A program made the position numbers and the translations under genes. Shown piece by piece: positions 1 through 9,247 of a DNA stretch of 64,000 nucleotides. The DNA is from Mycolicibacterium goodii. Its GTDB lineage: Bacteria; Actinomycetota; Actinomycetes; Mycobacteriales; Mycobacteriaceae. Positions within the stretch are counted from its first letter, which is position 1; every line of letters starts with the position of its first letter. The DNA lies in the NCBI RefSeq assembly GCF_001187505.1, contig NZ_CP012150.1, positions 6,234,048 to 6,298,047 on the forward strand, given 5' to 3'. The notes under the pieces were generated by a model, which saw nothing but the letters and a program-made list of their open reading frames with translations, made no database searches and was not told where the DNA came from.

Positions 1-399
1 GCCCGGCTCGATCGGCTTCAGCCGCAGCGACACGATGTCACGGGTCTTGGGTTCGACCGCCAGCACTTCGGTGCGCACGTCCTGGATCGGGATGCCGCCG
101 AGAAGCTCGTCCTCATCGAAATTGAGCAGCTCGATGGTGCAGTCGCTGAACGCATGTGACCGGCACAGCAGGACGAAGCCCTCATCCACTTCGGCGTCGT
201 TGCACGCGAAGGTGGAGTAGCTCTCCATCTGGATCTCGCCGTCGAGCACGTAGGACTTGCAAGCCGAGCACCGACCCTCCCGGCAGCCGTGCATCAGGTG
301 GATGCCCTGGCGAAAGGCGGCATCGAGAATGTTCTCGTCCTCGCGGACATCCATTTCGATGTCCACGGGTTCGAAGTTGATCTTGTGGGAATCCGCCAT
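1..399 (-). CDS. mimB: Monooxygenase NADH reductase subunit, N-terminal part
   Basis: Partial gene whose 3' end lies outside the window; 133 codons are visible. Residues 1-95 form a plant-type 2Fe-2S ferredoxin domain with ligands C39, C44, C47 (CREGRCSAC) and C79. The start of an FAD/NAD-binding ferredoxin-reductase domain follows (VEPKTRDIVSLRLKP). It would pass electrons from NADH to the diiron hydroxylase encoded just upstream. The ATG has an AGGAGG ribosome site 7 bases ahead. It lies 83 bp downstream of mimA on the same strand, the order of the M. smegmatis mim (propane/phenol monooxygenase) operon. Seen: cluster motif and context; the name is from family knowledge. Confidence 0.93.
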   Translation of the reverse strand, partial: MADSHKINFEPVDIEMDVREDENILDAAFRQGIHLMHGCREGRCSACKSYVLDGEIQMESYSTFACNDAEVDEGFVLLCRSHAFSDCTIELLNFDEDELLGGIPIQDVRTEVLAVEPKTRDIVSLRLKPIEPG

Positions 400-436
400 G
401 GCGGTGCCTCCTGACTGCGATGTGAACAGGGTTGAT

Positions 437-477
437 CACGGTGGGCGGCACCGGAGAGACAGGTGCCGCCCACCGTG
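437..477 (-). promoter_or_regulatory. Perfect intercistronic stem-loop between mimA and mimB
   Basis: A 16-bp perfect inverted repeat, CACGGTGGGCGGCACC with its complement, separated by 9 bases, fills most of the 83-bp gap between the mimA stop and the mimB start. No T-tract follows on the minus strand, so it is not a classical intrinsic terminator. It more likely protects the 3' end of mimA mRNA or lowers downstream expression so that the hydroxylase subunit exceeds the reductase. The role is inferred. Confidence 0.65.
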
Positions 478-482
478 GGTTC

Positions 483-2111
483 TCAGGCCGGAACCCCGCC
501 GGCGCGGTACGCCGCGACGTGTGCGTTGCGCTCGTCGTCGGTCATCTGGTTCAGCAGCACGTTGGGGCTGTTGAAGGTGTTGCCGCGCACGTCGTCGAGA
601 GTCCACATCTTCTGCGGATCCAGATCCAGGTGCGGTTGCCCGACGAGGGTCTTCCCGTCGTCGCGGACGTAGCCGAGATCGGTCACGATATCGGCAAGGT
701 CCTTGCCGTGGTGCAGGGTCTCCCACTCGCGGAAACCGGTGAGCCGTCCCATGTTCGGGGTCTCTCTGCCCTCGTATTCACCCCGGAACGCGACCGCGTC
801 GGTCCAGTAGCACGTTTCGGAGCAGTACGTCCTCCACTGGCCGTCGACCTTTTCGACGATCATGTCCTCGCGGATCAACGCGGGCACCATGCAGGTCCAG
901 CACCGGTGCGGGTACTGGTACCCGACCTCTTCGAATGCGATCGGCTTGTTGCGGCCCGGATAGGCGAGCCGGTTGTAGTTCTCCCACCACTTGCCGAACT
1001 TGTTGTACCAGCCCGGGTACTTGTGCTCGAACCACTCGAAGTCGGTGTCGGTCATGGTGTCGATGCGCCAGTAGTTCACCGGCCAACCGGTGGCGAAGAA
1101 TCGGGCCACCTCGTGCACGTAGCCCTTCTCGACGATGCGCTTCCACGCCTCCTCCACCAGGTCGTGCGGAATCGTCAAACCGTACTTCTCCAGCGGCAGA
1201 AGGTAACTGCGGTAGTAGTCGTCGTAGATCCACCGGCGCCACATCTCGGCGTAGCTCTCCCGGTCCTTGCGGCGGTCCTTGGTGCCGTACTCGATGAACG
1301 TTCCGATCGCGGCGTCGACCACGCAGTGGTTGTTCCACCAGGCGTAACGCAGGTCGCGTTCGAGCAGCGGCCGGTTGCGTTCGTCGGCGAGCGCCATCAG
1401 CAGGATCGAGTAGCCGTTGGAGATGTGCCGGGACTCGTCGGACTGCACCGAGTGGAACACCGTCGGCAGCAGGTAGTCACCGTTGGCGGCCGCCTCGTCG
1501 GGCATCGCCACGAAAAGGGTGTTGGTGAAAGCGGTCTCGGCGACCACGGTGAGGTAGATGTTCGCGGCGGTGATCGCGTCACCGGTGATGAAGCCCTCGC
1601 CGAACTGCCGTCCGATTGTGCCCGCGTAGTTGTTCGCGAACGCCTTCTCCGTCATGTCGAAGCCGGCCGGGTCGATGTAGTTGTTCATGTAGAGCTTCTT
1701 GAGGTTCATCTGGATCGTCGAGTGCCGGACCTCGTCGATCATCTGCACGGCCAGGCCGTTGTGGATCTCGGGGTTCGGCACGGCGTCGATGGCCATCGGC
1801 ATCGCGCGGGCCGCAGAGATCTCGGGGAACGGAATGATCGACAGGAACAACTTCTGCCACTCCAGCCAGCGCTGCTGGACCTGGCGGAACATGTTCCCGC
1901 GGATGGCGCCGTCCATCGCGCCGTAAACGCGGTTGTCCTTCTCCTCTTCCATGGAGAAGTAGGAGCGCATGATCTGCTTGAGCGGATCCTTCTTCGGCGC
2001 CTTTTCGAACGTGTAGTCGGTGCCGAAACGAGTCGCCGGCGTGGCGAACGTCGGCTCCCAGGTCAGTTCGCTTATCTTGGCATGCGCCTTGGTCAGGCTT
2101 TGTCTGCTCAA
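483..2111 (-). CDS. mimA: Binuclear-iron monooxygenase hydroxylase large subunit
   Basis: 542 residues, the usual size of soluble diiron monooxygenase alpha subunits (propane/phenol type). The two four-helix-bundle iron motifs are visible: E97 and E127-x-x-H130 (DEVRH), then E192 and E226-x-x-H229 (DESRH). It hydroxylates small substrates such as propane, acetone or phenol with electrons from MimB. The start is TTG: AGGAGG lies 6 bases before it, and the protein then begins [10 protein letters not shown]; the frame stays open upstream but only through a tandem repeat. First gene of the operon, divergent from mimR. The name rests on the match to the described M. smegmatis mim locus; substrate range is not readable from sequence. 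Confidence 0.95.
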   Translation of the reverse strand: MSRQSLTKAHAKISELTWEPTFATPATRFGTDYTFEKAPKKDPLKQIMRSYFSMEEEKDNRVYGAMDGAIRGNMFRQVQQRWLEWQKLFLSIIPFPEISAARAMPMAIDAVPNPEIHNGLAVQMIDEVRHSTIQMNLKKLYMNNYIDPAGFDMTEKAFANNYAGTIGRQFGEGFITGDAITAANIYLTVVAETAFTNTLFVAMPDEAAANGDYLLPTVFHSVQSDESRHISNGYSILLMALADERNRPLLERDLRYAWWNNHCVVDAAIGTFIEYGTKDRRKDRESYAEMWRRWIYDDYYRSYLLPLEKYGLTIPHDLVEEAWKRIVEKGYVHEVARFFATGWPVNYWRIDTMTDTDFEWFEHKYPGWYNKFGKWWENYNRLAYPGRNKPIAFEEVGYQYPHRCWTCMVPALIREDMIVEKVDGQWRTYCSETCYWTDAVAFRGEYEGRETPNMGRLTGFREWETLHHGKDLADIVTDLGYVRDDGKTLVGQPHLDLDPQKMWTLDDVRGNTFNSPNVLLNQMTDDERNAHVAAYRAGGVPA

Positions 2112-2121
2112 CGTGAGCCTC

Positions 2122-2153
2122 CTGATAGTTGGGCCATCTGATAGTTGGGCCAT
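2122..2153. repeat. Perfect 16-bp tandem duplication in the mimA leader
   Basis: CTGATAGTTGGGCCAT occurs twice in direct succession, ending a few bases upstream of the mimA ribosome site. It lies in untranslated DNA if the TTG start is used. Duplications this perfect are usually recent slippage events; any effect on expression is unknown. Confidence 0.85.
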
Positions 2154-2210
2154 CCGCCGGGTTCGGGGACGATGCGCCACTGATGTAACCGTGTGATGCA
2201 ATCCACATGC

Positions 2211-2283
2211 GTCTCACTCTGAGACTCAGGTCACAGCAACTTCGTTTCGGCAGGCTCCGGAACGGGGATTCTCAAATTGAGAC
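2211..2283. promoter_or_regulatory. Pair of matching inverted repeats, probable MimR operators
   Basis: In the 231-bp divergent region between mimA and mimR two palindromes share one design: GTCTCA-CTC-TGAGAC at 2211-2225 and TTCTCA-AAT-TGAGAC at 2269-2283, with centres 58 bp apart. Two copies of one spaced dyad in the control region of an AcoR/Fis-type activator gene is the expected arrangement for the activator's own sites. The assignment to MimR is inferred from position and symmetry. Confidence 0.6.
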
Positions 2284-2342
2284 GCTGCGGTCATCGGGTG
2301 CCCCTAGGCTGCAGATACCGCCCATGCAAAGCCGAGGCCACC

Positions 2343-4094
2343 ATGGTCAAACACGCCGACACACCTGTTGATGCAGAGCACGCCCGTGAGCAATTCCTGT
2401 CCACCGGCGCCCTGCGACCGGATGCCGTTGCCTCGAGCGTGCTCAACTCCTGGCAGCGCTCACGCGAACTGCACGTCCATCCCGATCGCGTCGAGTTGCC
2501 CTATTTGCGCGATCCGGACACGGACACGCCTCTCATGCACGCGGCCGCCCCCGTGCTGCGACGCATCGCCGAGGATCTCTCCGATCAGGCGGTAAGTGTG
2601 GTGCTCACGTCGCCGGACGGCTTGGTGCTGGACCGCATCGCGGCCGACACCGAGTTCGAACGGATACTCGATGACGTGCGCCTGGCCCGCGGGTACAGCT
2701 ACGCCGAGGAGTTCGCGGGTACCAACGGCATCGGCACCGCACTGGAAACCGGCCGGCCGGCCTTCATCCGAGGCAGCGAACACTACGTCGGCACGCTGGG
2801 CAAGCTGGCCTGCGCGGGTTCACCCATCCGCGAACCCGTCACGCGCCGGATCCTTGGCGTCATCGACCTGACCTGCTGGGCCCGGCAGGCCGATCCGTTG
2901 CTCTTCGTTCTCGCCAAGAGCGCAGGCAGCCAGATCGAGGACCGCCTTCGGGCCATGAACAACGAGACCGAAACCGCTCTCCTCGACGCGTATCTGAAGC
3001 AGAGCCGCCGTTATCCCGGCGGGGTGCTCGCGATCGGCGGGGACGTCGTGCTGATGAATCGCTACCTTCGCCAGGCACTGGACGCCGCCGACCAGACCGT
3101 GCTGCTGGACCACGCTGCCGAGCTGACCAGATCCTCGTTCACCTCGACGACGGTGGCCCATCTACCCAGCGGTGCGTCGGTGAAGATCTCGGCAGCCGAA
3201 CGCATCATCGTCGGCGTCCGAAGCGACAGCGTGGTCTTCCACGTCTCCGTGCACGTGGCCGACAGTGTTCCGGTCCGGGGATCCCAACACATTCCGCGCC
3301 TTGCCGGACGGAGCAGTTCGTTCCGCCGCAGCGCCCAGCAGGTGGAACGCTGCTACCGCGACCGCGAATGGGTCGTCATCGAGGGCGAACGAGGTTCCGG
3401 GAGGACATATCTGGGGTCCTCGGTGGCGCATTTCGTCACCCCCGAACGCGCGGTAACCGTACTGCGCATCGGCGACTTCGACTGTCCAGAGAGCTTCGTC
3501 GCAGCCTTCGAATCCGAGACCGATTCCGCCGACTTCGCGGTGATCGTCGCCGATGTCGACGAACTGCCCGACGAGGTACTGAACCCGTTGGCAGCCGTCA
3601 TCCAGACCCGCGCCGGCCGCGGCTGGATCGCCGCGACCACCAGCACCGAACGCGACTCGCAATTGGTGGACCTGCTCCTGCTGCCCTTCTTCACCCACAC
3701 CGTCACGGTGCCCGCGCTACGTCACCGAATCGAGGACCTCCAAGAGTTGGTTCCGATGCTTCTCAACGAACTGAGCCGTGGAGAAGCACGCATGGACGGT
3801 GAAGCCATGCGGCAGTTGGCCAAGTTGCCGTGGCCCGGCAACGTCGCCCAGCTGCGCCATGTGCTGACCGAGACGCTGCGCCGCCAACGGTCCGGGGTGA
3901 TCGGCGTCGACAAGCTACCCGCCGAATGCCGGTCGGTCACCCGGCGCAAACTCACGCGCCTGGAGGCGATGGAACGCGACGCGATCGTGCGCAGTTTGTC
4001 GGAGAACGACGGCAACAAGGCCGAAGCCGCAGCGGCTCTGGGGATGTCACGAGCGACCATCTACCGCAAGATCAAGGACTACGGCATCGCCTGA
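2343..4094 (+). CDS. mimR: AcoR-type (GAF-AAA-Fis) activator of the mim operon
   Basis: 583 residues. The N-terminal half is a GAF-type sensor (about 60-220), followed by a linker, an AAA+-like module with a P-loop remnant GERGSGRT near 346-353 and a Walker B-like VIVADVDE, and a C-terminal Fis-type helix-turn-helix (about 545-583, NKAEAAAALGMSRATIYRKI). The GAFTGA loop that contacts sigma-54 is absent, as expected because mycobacteria lack sigma-54. The described M. smegmatis regulator in this place mediates acetone-responsive expression of mimABCD. The ATG at 2343 is chosen over an upstream in-frame TTG at 2277 that falls inside an operator-like repeat. Confidence 0.9.
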   Translation: MVKHADTPVDAEHAREQFLSTGALRPDAVASSVLNSWQRSRELHVHPDRVELPYLRDPDTDTPLMHAAAPVLRRIAEDLSDQAVSVVLTSPDGLVLDRIAADTEFERILDDVRLARGYSYAEEFAGTNGIGTALETGRPAFIRGSEHYVGTLGKLACAGSPIREPVTRRILGVIDLTCWARQADPLLFVLAKSAGSQIEDRLRAMNNETETALLDAYLKQSRRYPGGVLAIGGDVVLMNRYLRQALDAADQTVLLDHAAELTRSSFTSTTVAHLPSGASVKISAAERIIVGVRSDSVVFHVSVHVADSVPVRGSQHIPRLAGRSSSFRRSAQQVERCYRDREWVVIEGERGSGRTYLGSSVAHFVTPERAVTVLRIGDFDCPESFVAAFESETDSADFAVIVADVDELPDEVLNPLAAVIQTRAGRGWIAATTSTERDSQLVDLLLLPFFTHTVTVPALRHRIEDLQELVPMLLNELSRGEARMDGEAMRQLAKLPWPGNVAQLRHVLTETLRRQRSGVIGVDKLPAECRSVTRRKLTRLEAMERDAIVRSLSENDGNKAEAAAALGMSRATIYRKIKDYGIA

Positions 4095-4113
4095 GCACCA
4101 GAACGCCACAATG

Positions 4114-4149
4114 AGAACGGCCCCCGGAGTTTCCTCCGAGGGCCGTTCT
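4114..4149. terminator. Hairpin between mimR and the tRNA gene
   Basis: AGAACGGCC at 4114-4122 pairs with GGCCGTTCT at 4141-4149, and an inner CGGAG/CTCCG pair extends the stem. It lies 20 bp after the mimR stop and just past the 3' end of the convergent tRNA gene, so it can end transcription from both sides. No long T-tract is present, which is common in mycobacteria. Confidence 0.75.
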
Positions 4150-4152
4150 ACC

Positions 4153-4229
4153 TGGTAGCGGGGACAGGATTCGAACCTGCGACCTCTGGGTTATGAGCCC
4201 AGCGAGCTACCGAGCTGCTCCACCCCGCG
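4153..4229 (-). tRNA. Initiator tRNA-fMet (anticodon CAT)
   Basis: A 77-nt cloverleaf with encoded CCA. The anticodon loop CTCATAA sits on a GGG/CCC-topped stem, and the acceptor pair 1-72 (C and T) is mismatched; both are initiator hallmarks that separate it from elongator tRNA-Met. The T-arm GGTTCGAATCC is intact. It is a single gene facing mimR across a shared terminator. Confidence 0.96.
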
Positions 4230-4313
4230 TTGGTGAATACCAGGTTACCGGGGCCCTGAGCGCAGATCCAAATCGTATGGTCAGAGAGGGTTTCTGCGGC
4301 GAATAGGTCGGGT

Positions 4314-5714
4314 TCAGGCCGTGAACCGCACCACCTGACCGCACCGGTACACCCCGGCCGGGTCGTAGCGTTCGGCGAGCGCGGCCAGCCAGTGCAGGGT
4401 GTCCTCGTCGTACACCCGCGCGGCACGCCCGGCGTCGTCAGACGGTGCGAAGTTGGGCAACTGCCCGCCGGTCGACCACGGCGCCAGCGCACCGACCAGC
4501 GCCGCGCCGTGCGCGCGCACGGTGTCGGCGATCGGCGGCGCCAGGACTCCGATGGCGGTGACGCCGAATCCGGCGTCGCGGTGGCAGAACGCGCTGCGGT
4601 GCCGCGGCTCACGCGCCAAAGCCCCGCCGAACAGGCGTACTTCGACGATCGTCTGCACCGGCGGAGAATCCGGACCGGCCGCCGACAGCAGGACATCGAC
4701 CGCTTCCGGCGCCAGTTCCCGCAGCGCCGTGTGGCTTTCGTAACACGGCATGGGATCCACCGGATCGGCGTGGACACCGCCGATGGCGGCGTAGGGATAC
4801 ACCGCGACGGTGTCCAGCAGCGGCGTGGCAACCGAACGCATGGGAGCCAGCAGACGTTCGGCGCGGGCGAAGTCACCGACGGCGGTGTAGCGCACCGCAA
4901 CCGTGAGCTTGCCCGCCAATGGCTCCGGCACGCCGGGAAGCGGCGGTAGGTGCTGCAACGCGACGGACGTGTTGACGCTCTCGGGCAGGCCCACGCACCA
5001 GGCCCGCCACGCGTGCAGCACCGCCGCAGCGTCGGCCCCGTCGAAAATGACTGCACCGCCGTAGAACTCGGGGATGGGTGGCAGGTCGATCTCGACGGAG
5101 GTGACGATGCCCAGTGTCGCCTTTCCGCCTCGCAGCCCCCAGAACAGCTCCGCGTTCTCCTCGGGCGTCGCACGCAGCAGTTCCCCTGTGCCGGTGACCA
5201 ACTCGAAGGACCGCACGTGGTCGGCAGAAAGGCCCACGGTGCGCACCAGCGGGCCGACGCCGCCGCCCGTGAGGTATCCGACCACACCCACATTGGGTGA
5301 CGATCCGCACAGCGGCGCCAGACCGTGCGGTGCGGCCGCGTCGATGACGTGCTGCCACTTGGCGCCGGCGGCCACCCGCGCGGTGCGGGTGGTGGGGTCG
5401 ACGGTGCACCCGGTCATACCCGAAGTCACCACCAGGATGGTGTCGCCTGCGACGTGCAGCGCGCCGTGCCCGGTGGCCTGCACGGTGACCCGCAGCCCCC
5501 GCGACGCCGCATATCGCACGGTGTTGGCGACGTCGTAGGCCGAGGTGGCCAGCACCACGGCGGCGGGCTTCACCTCGGCGGCCACGTTCCACGGGGTGGC
5601 GCGCTCGTAGCCGGCTTCGCCCGGCAGCGCCACGGGGGCCACGACGTGCGCGCGCAGGCCGTCGAGGGCGTCGGTGAGGCCCGCGGTGCCGTTCGGGAGG
5701 TCGGTCAGGGTCAT
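4314..5714 (-). CDS. BBE-like FAD-dependent oxidase
   Basis: 466 residues of the PCMH/BBE flavooxidase family. An FAD_binding_4 domain (about 35-200) contains the phosphate-binding stretch VQATGHGALHVAGDTILV and CGSSPNVGVVGYLTGGGVGPL; the C-terminal berberine-bridge segment ends YDPAGVYRCGQVVRFTA. The histidine of the ATGHGA stretch occupies the usual covalent-FAD position; a second, cysteinyl flavin link is not obvious. The substrate (sugar, alcohol or alkaloid-like) cannot be told. The start ATG has GGAAGGA ahead. It lies 122 bp downstream of a SARP-type regulator in the same direction. Confidence 0.88.
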   Translation of the reverse strand: MTLTDLPNGTAGLTDALDGLRAHVVAPVALPGEAGYERATPWNVAAEVKPAAVVLATSAYDVANTVRYAASRGLRVTVQATGHGALHVAGDTILVVTSGMTGCTVDPTTRTARVAAGAKWQHVIDAAAPHGLAPLCGSSPNVGVVGYLTGGGVGPLVRTVGLSADHVRSFELVTGTGELLRATPEENAELFWGLRGGKATLGIVTSVEIDLPPIPEFYGGAVIFDGADAAAVLHAWRAWCVGLPESVNTSVALQHLPPLPGVPEPLAGKLTVAVRYTAVGDFARAERLLAPMRSVATPLLDTVAVYPYAAIGGVHADPVDPMPCYESHTALRELAPEAVDVLLSAAGPDSPPVQTIVEVRLFGGALAREPRHRSAFCHRDAGFGVTAIGVLAPPIADTVRAHGAALVGALAPWSTGGQLPNFAPSDDAGRAARVYDEDTLHWLAALAERYDPAGVYRCGQVVRFTA

Positions 5715-5836
5715 CGGAGTCCTTCCAAGGTTCATGACAGTGGTGACGCGGTTGAGTGGCAAAAGCATCACCGCGACCACTTGGCGATCCCTTGGCGCGG
5801 GCCTCAAGAATGCGATTGGACCGCGAAAAACCCAGG

Positions 5837-8800
5837 TCAGACGAGTTCTCGGGCCTGGGCGGCGATACCGCGCATGCCCATCGCCTCGGCGTCCGCGGCG
5901 AGCTTGGCGGCGGCTTGGCGCCGGGCAGGCCCGTCCTCGTCGCACTGACAGGCCAGCAGCGCACAGCGCAGCAGGGTGGGATTGCCACCGGTGCGACGGG
6001 CGAGGTCCTCGGCCTTGGCCAGGTCTTCGAGAGCCCGGGCCCGGTCCCCGCGCAGCGCGTGTAACCGGGCGGTCGCGAGCGCCACCGGTCCGGCGTGGCC
6101 GACCTGCCCGATCAGCGCGACGCGATCGGTGAACGGTCCGAGCGCAGCCAGCAACGGTTCGACGTACTCACCGAGCCCGTAATCGGCAGCCAGGTGCGCC
6201 ATCCAGGCGGCCTCGCCGAGGTTCGTCCAGATGTGCCCGCGTTCGGTACTGACCCAGTTCTGCAATCGCGTGGCGGCCGCGGCGCGGGGGCCGCGTTCGA
6301 TGGTCAGCAGGGCGACGTGCACCACCGCCTCCATGCCTTTCCCACCCCGTTCGATGTCGGCGGCGGTGACCCCGAACCCGGTCGGAACCGGTCCACCGAC
6401 CTCACGGAGCAAGGTCACTTCGGCCAACAGACCGCTTCCCGCACCGTAGAGTTCGGTCTGCTCGTGCACGTGCGCCGCGATCGCGTGGTGACGCCGGGCC
6501 TCCTCGAAATCTCCGCGCCATGTCGCCAGAACCGCTTCCATCCACCGCAATTGGGCACGCAGAACGGGAAGTTGCAGCTCCTCGCTACCCGCGACGCCGG
6601 CCCGCAGGTGGCGCTCAGTCAGCTCGATGTCGGCCAGCAGCATCGCCGCCATCGTCGCCACCGAATGGGCGATCACCGCGTCCTCACGAGATCTGCTGTG
6701 CTGCAACGCCTCCAGCCGCGCGGCCCACTCGAAGATCTCATGGCTGCGTTCGTTGACACCGGAGTACGTGATGAGCCGGCCCATCAGCGCATCGGCGAGC
6801 ACATCGGGGTCCTCGGTGCGTTCGGCGAGCTGCTCGGCGCGTTCGAGGTGGCCGGCGGCCACCGCGGGATCGGGGTGGTAGCAGCACCCGACGCCCAGCG
6901 CCGCGAGCACCCGCGCCCCGGCCGCCGGGTGGTCGGTGGCCATGTCCGCGGCGCGTTGCAACAATGTCAACAGTGCACCCGGATCGTCACCGGGGGCCAG
7001 CCATGGCCATCCCCCACTGGACCGCAACAGCACGCTGGCGACCAGACCCGCGGTGTCGGCGCGCTCGTTGCGCAACGCCTCGGTGAGGTGGCGCTCCACG
7101 TAGCCCAGCACCGTGCGGCCCCGGCCCGCGCGTGAATGTGCTTCGAGCATCGCAACAGTGAGCGCGTCGCGTTCGGCGTCGCTCCGGGACGCGGCGGGCA
7201 CCCGGTCATAGGCGTCGAGCGCGGCCTGCCACCATCCCGCCGCGATGTCCGAGCTCCACCGTTGGGTGGCCGCCTCGGCCGCGAGTCGGCAGGCCGCCAC
7301 CACCTCCACCGGGTCGACCAACGGCTGGGCGGCCACCAGGTGCTGTGCCCGGCGGGTGACCGCGTCCTCAGATGGGTTGCCCGCCAAAACCTGGGCCACC
7401 TGGGCGTGCAGTCGCTGACGACGTAGCGCGGGCAGACCGGCCATCAGATGGTCGCGCAACAGCCCGTGGGCGAACGCGTAGCCGTCGCCGGTGTGGGCAC
7501 CGACCACGATGCGCTCGTCGGCCGCGGCGTCCAAATGGTCGGCCAGCGTGTCGAAGTCGATTTTCGCAACCCGCGCCAGCACGGGCACCACATCGGCGTC
7601 GATCGGGTCACCGATCACCGCCGCGACCCGCAGCACCGCGAGCACCCCCGGGTCGAGTCCGGCGAGGCGTCGGTCGAGCACCGACTTGACCGCCACCGGA
7701 ATCTCGCCGCGCTCGGCGCGCGGCAGGCGGGCGTACTCGGAGACGAAGAACGGATTTCCACCGGTACGTTCGGCCAGAATCTGCGCCTCGGCGTCGTCGA
7801 CGACATCCTCGGAGATCTGATTAGCCAGTGCCGCAACATCATTGCGTGACAGGGACGACAGCGCCAGGTGTCGGTTACCGTCACCGCGCGCCACGGTCGC
7901 CAGCAGACGCGCAACCTCGGAGGTGTGGTCGACATCGCGCACCGTGAGCACCATCGCCACCGGATGGTCACGCAGCGTGCCTGCGATGTAGGCCAGGCAA
8001 CTCGCCGAGGTCGAATCCGCCCACTGCACATCGTCGATCACCACGACCGCGGTTCTGCTCGTCGACTCCAACAGGGCCTGCACACGCTCGTAGACCTGGA
8101 AGCGGGCCGTGTCGGGGTCGGCGTGGGTCGGCACCTCGAGGACCTCGTCGGCGTCGGCGCCCAACGCGCGGACGAGTTGTCGCATCGGCCACCACGGCGG
8201 CGTCGAACGCTCGTCGGGACAGGACACCCACACCACCTCGGTGCCGCACCGGTCGGCGATCTCCTCGGCGAGCCTGGTCTTGCCGATCCCGGGCGGCCCG
8301 GACAGCACCAGCCAGCGGGTCTCCCCCGCCGCGACGTCGGCGAGAAGGTCGGTCGCGACGGCGAGTTCGCGGCCGCGCCCGACGAGCAGTCCGCGCTGGG
8401 TGCCCGGTCCGGGCACCGGCGGGGCCGGCGCGGCCGGGGTGTGCACCTCCTCGGCCCCGGTCCATTCCGGGGACCTGGGCCACGCGGCGAGTTCGGGTGC
8501 CTGGCGCAGGATCGCGGTCTGCAGCTCCCGCAGCTCGGTGCCCGGGACGAGTCCCAGCTCGTCGTCGAGCAGTTGCGCATGGCGGGTGTAGGTGTCCAGC
8601 GCCTCCGGCGTCCGGCCCGCGCGGTACAACGTCAGCATGTGCAACCAGCAGGCACGGTCGGAAAGCGGTTCGGCAGAACGCAGTTGGGTGACCGCGGCCA
8701 GCGCCGTCGACACCCGCCCGAGGGCCAGCAGCGCGGTGATCCGGTGGTCCACGCACTCGCTGCGCAGTTCGGCGGCGCGGGCGGCATCCTCGTGCACCCA

Positions 8801-9247
8801 CTCCTCGTCACGCAGATCCTCGAGGAACGGACCTCGCCACAGCGCGAGTGCCTCGTCGGCGGCGGTCAGCGCATCGCCCCAGCGGCCCTCCTCCACGGCC
8901 TGTGCGGCGAGTGCACAGCCCGCGGTGAACTGCGCGAGATCCACCGCCTCGGAGGGCACGTCGAGGTAGTAGCCGGGAGGCTGGCGCACGATCGGCGAGG
9001 CCACCTGCGCGGCGTCGGATCCGTCACGCAGGGCGCGGCGCAGGTTGGAGATGTAGGCCTGCAGGCTGGCCGTGGCGCTCGCGGGCGGATCGTCACCCCA
9101 GACCGCGTCGATCAGACGATCGACCGACACGACGCGGCCCTGCGCCAGCAGCAGCATCGCCAGGACTGCCCGTTGTTTCGGCGCGCCGATGTCCACCGGC
9201 GTGCCGGAACGCACCACCTGCAGTGGCCCGAGCAAACGATATTGCAC
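5837..9247 (-). CDS. SARP-family regulator with BTAD and AAA ATPase domains
   Basis: 1136 residues, AfsR/DnrI-like. A winged-helix OmpR-type DNA-binding domain (about 1-95) is followed by a bacterial transcriptional activation domain (about 100-245), a NACHT/AAA-type ATPase with Walker A GPPGIGKT at 317-324 and Walker B VVVIDDVQWAD, and a long helical repeat region to the end. Such regulators activate adjacent specialised-metabolism or stress genes when nucleotide binds. The GTG start lacks a clear ribosome site, but the wHTH begins at residue 2, so an earlier start is unlikely. The adjacent co-directional flavooxidase is the obvious candidate target (inference). Confidence 0.88.
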   Translation of the reverse strand: MQYRLLGPLQVVRSGTPVDIGAPKQRAVLAMLLLAQGRVVSVDRLIDAVWGDDPPASATASLQAYISNLRRALRDGSDAAQVASPIVRQPPGYYLDVPSEAVDLAQFTAGCALAAQAVEEGRWGDALTAADEALALWRGPFLEDLRDEEWVHEDAARAAELRSECVDHRITALLALGRVSTALAAVTQLRSAEPLSDRACWLHMLTLYRAGRTPEALDTYTRHAQLLDDELGLVPGTELRELQTAILRQAPELAAWPRSPEWTGAEEVHTPAAPAPPVPGPGTQRGLLVGRGRELAVATDLLADVAAGETRWLVLSGPPGIGKTRLAEEIADRCGTEVVWVSCPDERSTPPWWPMRQLVRALGADADEVLEVPTHADPDTARFQVYERVQALLESTSRTAVVVIDDVQWADSTSASCLAYIAGTLRDHPVAMVLTVRDVDHTSEVARLLATVARGDGNRHLALSSLSRNDVAALANQISEDVVDDAEAQILAERTGGNPFFVSEYARLPRAERGEIPVAVKSVLDRRLAGLDPGVLAVLRVAAVIGDPIDADVVPVLARVAKIDFDTLADHLDAAADERIVVGAHTGDGYAFAHGLLRDHLMAGLPALRRQRLHAQVAQVLAGNPSEDAVTRRAQHLVAAQPLVDPVEVVAACRLAAEAATQRWSSDIAAGWWQAALDAYDRVPAASRSDAERDALTVAMLEAHSRAGRGRTVLGYVERHLTEALRNERADTAGLVASVLLRSSGGWPWLAPGDDPGALLTLLQRAADMATDHPAAGARVLAALGVGCCYHPDPAVAAGHLERAEQLAERTEDPDVLADALMGRLITYSGVNERSHEIFEWAARLEALQHSRSREDAVIAHSVATMAAMLLADIELTERHLRAGVAGSEELQLPVLRAQLRWMEAVLATWRGDFEEARRHHAIAAHVHEQTELYGAGSGLLAEVTLLREVGGPVPTGFGVTAADIERGGKGMEAVVHVALLTIERGPRAAAATRLQNWVSTERGHIWTNLGEAAWMAHLAADYGLGEYVEPLLAALGPFTDRVALIGQVGHAGPVALATARLHALRGDRARALEDLAKAEDLARRTGGNPTLLRCALLACQCDEDGPARRQAAAKLAADAEAMGMRGIAAQARELV

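Noticed and set aside
432..2141. 569-codon plus-strand open frame opposite mimA
   Set aside because: It mirrors mimA codon positions in GC-rich DNA, has no domain, and mimA has complete diiron motifs and a good ribosome site.
2260..2342. sigma-54 (-24/-12) promoter for mim
   Set aside because: No TGGCA-N7-TTGC found, and mycobacteria lack sigma-54.
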